A stretch of 47,468 nt of DNA from positions 1-47,468 of IMG/VR virus record IMGVR_UViG_3300041402_000641; one strand, given 5' to 3'. The notes beneath the pieces were generated by a model that made no database searches, had not been told where the DNA came from, and was given only the letters and a program-made list of their open reading frames with translations. The position numbers and the translations under genes are program-made. The stretch's first letter is position 1. Each line of letters begins with the position of its first letter. This DNA is from a virus. This document shows positions 5,931-11,522 of this stretch, in pieces.

Positions 5931-6152
5931 ACCGCAGTAAACTATATCAATACTATCGGGCTGGCCGTTGTCTTTCTGCGGCCCATTATAGCAATCGCAT
6001 ACAACCACGTTGTCGCTTCCAACACCGTAGCCAAATTCTATTACTTGGTTGTCACAATCCGCGAAACAGTCGTAGCAAATTTCGCATAAGTTAGTAATCA
6101 TGTTGTTAGCACTGTAGCATCCGGGTCGTTCTTCAGGTCTTTCGCTAGTCAT
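5925..6152 (-). CDS. Cassette 10: cysteine-rich protein (75 aa)
   Basis: MTSERPEERPGCYSANN starts after AGGAGATTTG. NLCEICYDCFADCDNQ and VVCDCYNGP supply seven cysteines, with IVYCGL at the end. Acidic, soluble, probably metal binding. Stop TAA is part of the attC box. Unknown family. Confidence 0.65.
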   Translation of the reverse strand: MTSERPEERPGCYSANNMITNLCEICYDCFADCDNQVIEFGYGVGSDNVVVCDCYNGPQKDNGQPDSIDIVYCGL

Positions 6153-6170
6153 TTCAAATCTCCTATAAGT

Positions 6171-6258
6171 TTATAACAAATAATTAGAGCGGATGTGAAT
6201 ACCTCCGCGTTTTATGGTGCTACCATTTTAGGCGCACCCCTCAATTCAATCGTTGGGT
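6171..6258 (-). repeat. attC site of cassette 9
   Basis: Minus strand ACCCAAC (perfect RYYYAAC) two codons after the ORF stop, GTTATAA end box, 88 bp. GATTGAATTGAG pairs imperfectly with CTCTAATTATTTG. Confidence 0.7.
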
Positions 6259-6260
6259 TG

Positions 6261-6437
6261 CTAATCGGCTTCTTTCTCTTCGGCCCCGTAACATAATTGG
6301 GCGTGTATGGTAATTGTCTTTCCGCAACCATCACATTCATGGTCAACAGTGTCTTGGTCTGCCAAGTTGTGCCACGGCCTCGCTTCGCTCTGATCTTGTT
6401 CCTCACCGCAATATGGGCATTCCAAATTATCAAACAT
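6261..6437 (-). CDS. Cassette 9: zinc-ribbon protein (58 aa)
   Basis: ATG at 6437 follows GGGAGGTAG. MFDNLECPYCGEEQ and HECDGCGKTITIH are a paired CxxC zinc ribbon of the kind common in small phage and bacterial proteins. A longer frame on the same strand (6212-6433) overlaps it but has no binding site or recognisable motif and reads through the attC, so it is rejected. Confidence 0.75.
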   Translation of the reverse strand: MFDNLECPYCGEEQDQSEARPWHNLADQDTVDHECDGCGKTITIHAQLCYGAEEKEAD

Positions 6438-6459
6438 CGTTACTACCTCCCGTATGGCA

Positions 6460-6549
6460 ACCCAACCAGTAAATCAAGCGGATTGCCAGAAGTTGTGCGG
6501 CCCTACGGGAAGTTACTACGTAGGAAACCGCTTATTTAAAACGTTGTAT
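6460..6549 (-). repeat. attC site of cassette 8
   Basis: Minus strand ATACAAC start box and GTTGGGT (perfect GTTRRRY) end box, 90 bp. AAATAAGCGG and CCGCTTGATTTACTGG arms pair. It follows the repeat cassette rather than an ORF. Confidence 0.75.
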
Positions 6550-6570
6550 TGCCTAAATTGCTTCCGTATA

Positions 6571-7153
6571 GGCTGCAATTAGTGGCAACTGTTTTCCGTG
6601 CTATTTCCAGCCTCTTTCGGCTCAAATTAGTGCCAAGTATAGTTGGCGTTATTTTGTCGATTGACCGGCTGTAATTAGTTCAAACTGTTTCAAGATTAGT
6701 TCCAACTGTTTTGTGGGGCTTTCCGCTGCAAAAAGTTCCCGTTATAGTTTCAACTAATTTGTGCTGTAAATTATTTTCGTGGCAGAAATTAGCGGTGGTT
6801 ACAGTTGAAACTAATTTCTGACTTTGACCGCACAAATTAACTCGTGCTAATTTAAATTTAGTTCAAACTAATTTCTGTAGTTCGTGGCACAAATTAGTTT
6901 CAACTGTTTTCAATTTAGTTCCAACTAATTTCCCTGGGCTTCGTCACAAATTAGTTTGAGTTGTAATCAAAACTAATTTGCGTGGTTGCCACCAGAAATT
7001 AACAGCTCCTTATTTTAGACTTAGTTTGAACTAATTTGTGCCACCCTCGGCTGTAATTAGTTTGGATTAATTCCAATTTAGTTCAAACTGTTTTAAGCCG
7101 TTTCGGGCTTCAATTAGTAGAGACTGTAGTTGCTGCTAAATTTGTGCCTCCGG
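6571..7153 (-). repeat. Cassette 8: ORF-less array of about 11 tandem hairpin repeats
   Basis: Plus-strand units begin near 6571, 6619, 6667, 6725, 6781, 6830, 6886, 6943, 6991, 7049 and 7106, usually as GGC(T/A)nnAATTAGTT, and contain a facing AACTAATTT or AACTGTTT. Lengths fall in two classes, 47-49 and 56-58 bases. Several units fold almost perfectly: CAGAAATTAG (6783-6792) with CTAATTTCTG (6811-6820). No ORF of useful length spans it on either strand. It occupies a full cassette between two attC sites. Role unknown: structured RNA, protein-binding array or folded DNA are all possible. Confidence 0.75.
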
Positions 7154-7155
7154 CA

Positions 7156-7212
7156 ATACAACCAGCCAGTACAGCGGACGTAACGGCCCGCCGCTGACCG
7201 GTATCGTTATGC
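7156..7212 (-). repeat. attC site of cassette 7
   Basis: Minus strand GCATAAC start box, GTTGTAT end box, 57 bp. ACCGGTCAGCGGCGG and CCGCTGTACTGGCTGG arms pair well. Nearly the same as the attC of cassette 3 (9248-9303). Confidence 0.75.
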
Positions 7213-7213
7213 A

Positions 7214-7528
7214 CTACTCAACTAATTCAATTTTTCTGCCGCAATAAGGGCAGTATGTAAAATGCCAGGTTGTTGTTGTGGCTTTGCCTATAAATCTACC
7301 GTTACCCCTCTGCCCCGTCTCACCAGCGCAACCCAGGTTGAAATGCCCGTCAAACGCCTTAGTCCATGTGCATAACAACGGGGTAGAGTTCGACTCCTTA
7401 CCCGCCGCTTTTGGCAGTTCTTTGGCGTAATATGTTTTTGAAAACTCAGCGCGTCCGCAACTGTAGCATTCTGTTTGCTGAACCATGTTGCTCAAGCCAC
7501 ATTCTTGACATATTTTTATGGCATCCAT
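7214..7528 (-). CDS. Cassette 7: zinc-ribbon protein (104 aa)
   Basis: MDAIKICQECGLSNMV starts after AGAGGTGAT. CQECG and CYSCG form an N-terminal ribbon; CPYCGRKIELVE at the end and an internal LGCAGETGQRGNGRF give a second motif typical of small phage zinc proteins ('YCPYCGRKI'). Function unknown. Stop TAG precedes the attC box by two bases. Confidence 0.7.
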   Translation of the reverse strand: MDAIKICQECGLSNMVQQTECYSCGRAEFSKTYYAKELPKAAGKESNSTPLLCTWTKAFDGHFNLGCAGETGQRGNGRFIGKATTTTWHFTYCPYCGRKIELVE

Positions 7529-7537
7529 TTTATCACC

Positions 7538-7577
7538 TCTTCAGTTGGGGTCGGGCGTCTCACCCAAAACGTTAAGT
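7538..7577 (-). repeat. Short attC-like junction of module 6
   Basis: Minus strand ACTTAACG overlapping the ORF stop, GGGT-gagacgcccgACCC stem, then CAACTGAAGAGGTG. The arm sequence TAACGTTTTGGGT also occurs at the start of the cassette 4 attC, supporting descent from a full site. Confidence 0.45.
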
Positions 7578-7928
7578 TTCACTTTGGGGGTTAAATATCG
7601 TCCCGTAAAAAGCCCGCTCCATTGGGTCTGTGATCCCTTTTGCGTCCATCTCTTTATCCCTGGCTATTCCGGCCTCATGCACTTCGACTTCTTCCGGTGT
7701 TGGCGGGTCACAGTCCTCTTCGATCAACTCATATGTCACCCGGTATTTTGCTATCCCGTATTTTGCACGATCTTTATAAATGTCGTGGCAATTTGAACTC
7801 CTTGCAGAGTCAGCAGAATAGAAGTCGTATTCATCACAATAGGCCCGGCTATAAACACCTTCTGGTTTGCCTGTCGCCCTATTAATAATCCTAAACACCT
7901 CTTCTGGTTTTTTCTCTTTCGGTTTCAT
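7572..7928 (-). CDS. Cassette 6: soluble protein (118 aa)
   Basis: MKPKEKKPEEVFRIINRATG starts after AGAGGTGAC. The N-terminal part reads FRIINRATGKPEGVYSRAYC, reminiscent of 'F.i.n..Tg.p.gvysr' segments in small phage and bacterial proteins, followed by an acidic C-terminal half. No catalytic motif identified. The stop TAA is the TAAC of the junction. Confidence 0.6.
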   Translation of the reverse strand: MKPKEKKPEEVFRIINRATGKPEGVYSRAYCDEYDFYSADSARSSNCHDIYKDRAKYGIAKYRVTYELIEEDCDPPTPEEVEVHEAGIARDKEMDAKGITDPMERAFYGTIFNPQSET

Positions 7929-7953
7929 TTGTCACCTCTGTTTAATAAAAACA

Positions 7954-8043
7954 ACTTAACCAAATAATACAGCGGATGGCGGTATCATTGGCGGCGCTAC
8001 GCGGTTAAGTTGGGCAGCGCCACCGCTGATCAACACGTTATAT
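7954..8043 (-). repeat. attC site of cassette 5
   Basis: Minus strand ATATAAC overlapping the ORF stop, GTTAAGT (GTTRRRY) end box, 90 bp, with AGCGGTGGCGC/GCCATCCGCT arms. Confidence 0.75.
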
Positions 8044-8352
8044 TGCTCCAAAAATATCAGCTTTAGTTAGTTTTCCACCATCACTGGTGATTACAGATTT
8101 ACGGTTTTTCTTTTTTATTAGAATGTGTGGCATATTAAATACGGCCAATGTATCACCTATTTCAAGGGCATCGAATATGGCATCATATTTCAACTGTCTA
8201 GCTTTTCTTGTCAATTCAATTTTTTTAAGTTTCTCTGGCAGTCCAGCCTCATGTTTTGCTTTTTTATCGTCTTTTAGTTTTGAAATAAAAACATTATTTT
8301 CCCCGTCCATCCTTTTGCCGTTACGGTATGCCCATGCAGATTTAATAGCCAT
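8038..8352 (-). CDS. Cassette 5: basic protein (104 aa)
   Basis: MAIKSAWAYRNGKRMDG starts after GAGGATTTGTATTA. Rich in Lys with a central helical KLKKIELTRKARQLKYDAIF, then a beta-like GDTLAVFNMPHILIKKKN. Could bind nucleic acid by charge alone; no family recognised. Confidence 0.6.
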   Translation of the reverse strand: MAIKSAWAYRNGKRMDGENNVFISKLKDDKKAKHEAGLPEKLKKIELTRKARQLKYDAIFDALEIGDTLAVFNMPHILIKKKNRKSVITSDGGKLTKADIFGAI

Positions 8353-8367
8353 TAATACAAATCCTCA

Positions 8368-8456
8368 ATATAACAAAAGGTTAAACCAGACCCGAAAAGG
8401 CCGGGTTTATTAAAATCTGCCACTCCGGGGCGGGCAGGTTACCCAAAACGTTAAGT
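8368..8456 (-). repeat. attC site of cassette 4
   Basis: Minus strand ACTTAAC start box, GTTATAT end box, 89 bp; the centre shares CAGATTTTAATAAA with the sites of cassettes 1 and 16. Confidence 0.75.
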
Positions 8457-8828
8457 GTACTGGCCAAGTAGGTACTGGACAGCACCTTTATATTTAAGCA
8501 TTAGGGCAACACCAGCCTTTACCGGCCCGGTTACTTTGTTCTGCCCGTTTTCATATTTTTCGTAAGTTCGTGAGGACAGGCCAAGGCAATCGGCCATTAC
8601 TTTTTGAGTCAATCCTAGTTTTGTCCTGTCAGCTGTCAGTTTGGCTTTATCGTCAACCCCAGGTATATTCTGGATTCCCCCAGCGTTACCGACCACTTTC
8701 ACCCCGTTTCGTAACTCTATCAAGCAGCCACGCCTATTATCGTCAACATACTCGCCAAGTGATTTAGCCCCGGCTGGGAGGGGCATCGCCCCCCAGTAAA
8801 TGTTCTTTGCTTTTTCTGGATTCATCAT
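8451..8828 (-). CDS. Cassette 4 second gene: XRE-type HTH regulator (125 aa)
   Basis: Starts MMNPEKAKNIYWGAMPLPAG directly after the preceding gene's TAA, so probably translated by coupling. The C-terminal half has KLTADRTKLGLTQKVMADCL and SSRTYEKYENGQNKV, a good Cro/CI helix-turn-helix. The N-terminal 60 residues (ELRNGVKVVGNAGG) are of unknown type. Likely controls the palindromic promoter upstream of the pair. Confidence 0.7.
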   Translation of the reverse strand: MMNPEKAKNIYWGAMPLPAGAKSLGEYVDDNRRGCLIELRNGVKVVGNAGGIQNIPGVDDKAKLTADRTKLGLTQKVMADCLGLSSRTYEKYENGQNKVTGPVKAGVALMLKYKGAVQYLLGQYT

Positions 8829-8829
8829 T

Positions 8830-9114
8830 TTATTTTACCCAGCATATTTTGTTTTCGATCATTTCTACAACCTGAGTAGCAGTAACAACCGTTCCGGCGT
8901 CCATCTTTACGCCTACTTCATCGTCAAGCACAACATACTCAACAACTTTCATGTCTTGTGTGCCGTTGGTCAAAACATCGCCGATGCTAGGTACTTCTCC
9001 GGTCCAACCAGCTAATGGTAAGTTTTGCTCCGTGTGGTTTTTGTAATGAGCGGTATTTATGTTTTTGTTTCCAGCTTCGATTTCTTCTTTTATTATTTCG
9101 ATTATTGCTTTCAT
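8830..9114 (-). CDS. Cassette 4 first gene: acidic protein (94 aa) paired with HTH regulator
   Basis: MKAIIEIIKEEIEAGNKNIN starts after AGGAGATAAACC. Contains LAGWTGEVPSIGDVLTNGTQ and a Val-rich C-terminus ending KICWVK. No toxin fold is recognisable. It sits between its own promoter and an HTH gene, the same order as cassette 12, with a similar leader (TAAGAGATGAGGGCAACC). Confidence 0.6.
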   Translation of the reverse strand: MKAIIEIIKEEIEAGNKNINTAHYKNHTEQNLPLAGWTGEVPSIGDVLTNGTQDMKVVEYVVLDDEVGVKMDAGTVVTATQVVEMIENKICWVK

Positions 9115-9158
9115 GGTTTATCTCCTATTTGGCTTGGTTGCCCTCATCTCTTAACTTC

Positions 9159-9187
9159 ATTCTACACCCTAATAGGGTGCAAGTCAG
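9159..9187 (-). promoter_or_regulatory. Promoter with perfect 15-base palindrome for cassette 4
   Basis: Minus strand -35 CTGACT (9187-9182), 17-base spacer, -10 TAGAAT (9164-9159). The spacer contains CACCCTA-n-TAGGGTG (9165-9179), a perfect palindrome lying exactly between the two boxes, as expected of an autoregulatory operator. Confidence 0.65.
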
Positions 9188-9247
9188 TAGGCATATGCAA
9201 AATAAATTAAAATAATTTGCAAGAGATAAACCACTGTAAAAACGTAC

Positions 9248-9303
9248 ACTTAACCAGCCAGTACAGCCGACGTGTGCCACGCCGCTGACCGGTAATGTTA
9301 TGT
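9248..9303 (-). repeat. attC site of cassette 3
   Basis: Minus strand ACATAAC overlapping the ORF stop, GTTAAGT end box, 56 bp; arms ACCGGTCAGCGGCG and CGGCTGTACTGGCTGG pair. Sister of the cassette 7 site. Confidence 0.75.
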
Positions 9304-9483
9304 GCCTGTAGGTTTATAAGCACTGCACCAATCGCCAAGTTCAATATATTTTTTTGTTTTATTACAGCGTGTGCCTGCTCTTTTCTTGCAAGTTCCGCAA
9401 TTTTCAGGCGGGCCATCCAAGTGGCATCCATCCTTGCAGTCGCTTGTCAAACATTCGCCATCACAACCTTCTTTTGTTTTCAT
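9298..9483 (-). CDS. Cassette 3: cysteine-rich protein (61 aa)
   Basis: The start MKTKEGCDGECLTSDCKDGC at 9483 follows GGAGCGAAG; a longer frame would begin within the neighbouring attC. Nine cysteines, including NCGTCKKRAGTRCN and a final WCSAYKPTGT, a pattern like small phage zinc proteins ('C..C....C.....WC.aYkp'). Likely one or two zinc sites. Function unknown. Confidence 0.7.
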   Translation of the reverse strand: MKTKEGCDGECLTSDCKDGCHLDGPPENCGTCKKRAGTRCNKTKKYIELGDWCSAYKPTGT

Positions 9484-9504
9484 AGCTTCGCTCCAAGTTT
9501 TTGC

Positions 9505-9596
9505 ACATAACCAAAAAATCAAATCGACAGGGAGAAAGTGCGTGGCCCTATCGGGAAATTACTTGGTCGGCCTGCGGTTTATGCAGGTCGTTAAGT
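9505..9596 (-). repeat. attC site of cassette 2
   Basis: Minus strand ACTTAAC overlapping the ORF stop, GTTATGT end box, 92 bp. GACCTGCATAAACCGC and GTCGATTTGATTTTTTGG arms match the family of the cassette 1 and 16 sites. Confidence 0.75.
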
Positions 9597-9830
9597 GCGT
9601 ATGAAAACCTCAGTGCACCCAAGTTGGCTACCCTGCATTTTTCGCACACCAACCAGCCCCGGCCTGATATATTTGTCTATCTGAGATACAACACCATCGT
9701 TGTCGGCAAATACCACATGGTGGCGTTTGCAAACCTTATGATAGGCTATCAACGCACCATTGCGGTGTATTCTATTTTTGCTTTTGCTGTAATCAATATC
9801 TGGGTTAGTAAAAATGTTTAATTGGTGCAT
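9591..9830 (-). CDS. Cassette 2: small protein (79 aa)
   Basis: MHQLNIFTNPDIDYSKSKNR starts after AGGTG. Contains GALIAYHKVCKRHHVVFADN, with a His pair and basic residues; no certain motif. Stop TAA is in the attC box. Family not recognised. Confidence 0.6.
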   Translation of the reverse strand: MHQLNIFTNPDIDYSKSKNRIHRNGALIAYHKVCKRHHVVFADNDGVVSQIDKYIRPGLVGVRKMQGSQLGCTEVFIRT

Positions 9831-9850
9831 ATTAACACCTAAAATAAATC

Positions 9851-9938
9851 ACTTAACCAGCGCATTAAATCGACTGGAAGAAATTGGTTTATTAAAATCT
9901 GGCTCATCACGGCCAGCGGTTTATGCAAATCGTTATGT
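9851..9938 (-). repeat. attC site of cassette 1
   Basis: Minus strand ACATAAC overlapping the ORF stop, GTTAAGT (GTTRRRY) end box, 88 bp. TAACGATTTGCATAAACCGC aligns imperfectly with the reverse complement of the far arm, with TAAC/GTTA and CTGG/CCAG pairs. Confidence 0.8.
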
Positions 9939-10154
9939 GAAATTGTATCCATTAAAGGCACCACGCATAACGTCGAGGCGGCATTTAGGACATAAGGTAA
10001 TGATGATGTTAGGCCGCGCAACGCTTCTGAAATACAGATCAACGGCAATCTTTTTCTGGACATCACTTGAATTGTTGTGTCCATGCCTCACTGAAGAAAG
10101 ATGTGAAAGCAAGTCTTTCTTCATTTTCTTACATCCTGAACAGCGACTTTTCAT
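9933..10154 (-). CDS. Cassette 1: zinc-finger-like protein (73 aa)
   Basis: MKSRCSGCKKMKKDLLSHLS starts after GGTGAAATC. CSGCKK near the N-terminus and LCPKCRLDVMRG near the C-terminus form a CxxC pair around a basic middle, suggesting a zinc-stabilised DNA- or RNA-binding protein. It is the first module of the array; no GTT box is visible upstream of it, so the insertion point on this side is not a canonical attI. Confidence 0.65.
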   Translation of the reverse strand: MKSRCSGCKKMKKDLLSHLSSVRHGHNNSSDVQKKIAVDLYFRSVARPNIIITLCPKCRLDVMRGAFNGYNFT

Positions 10155-10184
10155 GATTTCACCAAATTTGAATGTTTTTTTAAA

Positions 10185-10928
10185 TCAGCACCGAGCCGCA
10201 ACATCTTTCTTGCTGACGGACTTCACGCCTGGATATTGCAAGAATTCCTTCATTGACCTGGCCATCTGGTTCAATGTTTTGGTATTCACATCAAGAAGGG
10301 TTTCAGGAGCTTTCCCGGCGGCAACAGCCTTTATCAACGCCATTTTATCAGTAACCTCACCTGACCATGTGGTTTTGTAAGAGATGCCAGTGGCCGCCGG
10401 TGCCTTGACCGCAAGAGTAGGGGCAATGGCCTGGGGTGCCGTTTCAATCTCTTCTTTAAGCTCTTCAACCCGTTCAGTTTTGCCGCTGGCTTCAGCCCGT
10501 TCAATTTTCTTTTCTGTCAATTTCAACAGGCGTTTTTCTTCCTTTTCGGCTATATCCTGAAGCCGCTTTTCCTCCAACTTCCGGGCCGTTTCAACTTTTC
10601 TGTCATAGACGACCATAGACTCTTTAATCTTGACCTCAGCCTTTTTGAGGAATACAAGCGGCGGCTTGAATAAATCCTTGATTCCTTTATGGGCCAAATT
10701 GATAGGGTCTAAAAGCCCTCTTTCTTTGGTAACCAATTCTTTTGCCTGGGCCTTGAACCCTCGCAAGTTTTCAGCGGCAAGGGTGAAATCTTCAGACGTA
10801 GTGATCACATATGCCTTTTCAAGATCGAAAGATAAAACCGCCTTTTCAACCATGTCAACAGTGTTTTTGGAAACCTTGCCAACGGTGGTTTCTTTCGGTA
10901 TTTCAACAACGTTTTTTGCACCTTTCAT
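10185..10928 (-). CDS. Phage recombination-associated coiled-coil protein
   Basis: 247 residues starting MKGAKNVVEIPKET after AAGGAGT. YVITTSEDFTLAAENLRGFK followed by a long coiled coil (about 60-170, rich in KEL/EEKR) and a C-terminal DVNTKTLNQMARSMKEFLQ ending match a common early phage protein that travels with annealing proteins and RecB-like nucleases, as here. Exact role is unknown; accessory to recombination is inferred from neighbours. Confidence 0.65.
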   Translation of the reverse strand: MKGAKNVVEIPKETTVGKVSKNTVDMVEKAVLSFDLEKAYVITTSEDFTLAAENLRGFKAQAKELVTKERGLLDPINLAHKGIKDLFKPPLVFLKKAEVKIKESMVVYDRKVETARKLEEKRLQDIAEKEEKRLLKLTEKKIERAEASGKTERVEELKEEIETAPQAIAPTLAVKAPAATGISYKTTWSGEVTDKMALIKAVAAGKAPETLLDVNTKTLNQMARSMKEFLQYPGVKSVSKKDVAARC

Positions 10929-10931
10929 TTT

Positions 10932-11522
10932 TCATACTCCTTGTGGTTTATAGCTTTTATTGAAATTGTGGATATTGAGACAAGAAAGAAATGTATTCAA
11001 ATCATTTTTATCAGTGTGTTCGATTAGCTTAAAATCATCAGGACGCAACAACACTGTGAAGCGCGTTGACGTTCTTAAACTAAGTGATTCTTTTGCCCCT
11101 TGCTGATAGGCCGCTGTTTGTGGCCCGGTTGAAGGATATTTTAAGCCGGTTTTAATGTCGATTATGGCCTTCTTCCCATAAAGGACACCGGCTCTGTCAA
11201 GTGTTCCCGCGTAAAAATGCAACTTTGAAAAAACCTTTTCTTCAATGTGGCTGAAAACAGGGTTGCAATACATCAGGAATTTTTTCCAGCCGTTTAAGTA
11301 CGGAACAAGGGCCGGATCAAGGGCGTCAACATCAAGTTCACCGAGGTCAAACAACTCGCAAGCCGTATGTACGTGGTTGCCAAATTCACACGCCCTGGCA
11401 AGGACGTCGGGGTGAACCATAGACAGGTCAATGACCGGTGCCAATATCGTTGTCACATTTGGCACCGGCCGGCCATCAAAGCTGTATTCATGCTTTTCAG
11501 CATTAAAGGAAAGGCCTTTCAT
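10932..11522 (-). CDS. PD-(D/E)XK (RecB/Cas4-like) phage nuclease
   Basis: 196 residues. NVTTILAPVIDLS and FGNHVHTACELFD precede AGTLDRAGVLYGKKAIIDIK, the D...DxK catalytic core, then QTAAYQQGAKESL, the trailing Q/Y motif of PD-(D/E)XK enzymes. Probably a 5'-3' exonuclease or DNA-processing nuclease feeding the annealing-type protein encoded just upstream, with which it overlaps by ATGA. Confidence 0.75.
   Translation of the reverse strand: MKGLSFNAEKHEYSFDGRPVPNVTTILAPVIDLSMVHPDVLARACEFGNHVHTACELFDLGELDVDALDPALVPYLNGWKKFLMYCNPVFSHIEEKVFSKLHFYAGTLDRAGVLYGKKAIIDIKTGLKYPSTGPQTAAYQQGAKESLSLRTSTRFTVLLRPDDFKLIEHTDKNDLNTFLSCLNIHNFNKSYKPQGV

Larger units (their letters stand above)
2509..10154 (-). 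mobile_element. Integron-type gene cassette array (19 modules, no integrase)
   Basis: Nearly every module is a short ORF ending at or within about 12 bases of an AAC box, followed by an imperfect palindrome ending in a GTT box just ahead of the next ORF. Thirteen junctions are full-length (56-92 bp) and fit the attC layout; many share related sequence, such as a central taaaatctg and flanks ccagcg...gcggtttatgca. Five junctions are shortened and one is degenerate. All modules point the same way. Flanking genes on both sides are phage early genes on the same strand. No tyrosine recombinase of the IntI type is encoded anywhere in the window, so this matches a 'cluster of attC lacking integrase'. 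Confidence 0.8.

Noticed and set aside
6212-6433. 73-codon ORF on the minus strand
   Set aside because: It overlaps a 58-residue zinc-ribbon gene with a better start and ribosome-binding site, and runs through the attC.
6571-7153. CRISPR array
   Set aside because: Units are not identical, there are no constant-length unique spacers, and repeats are long hairpins with drifting sequence.
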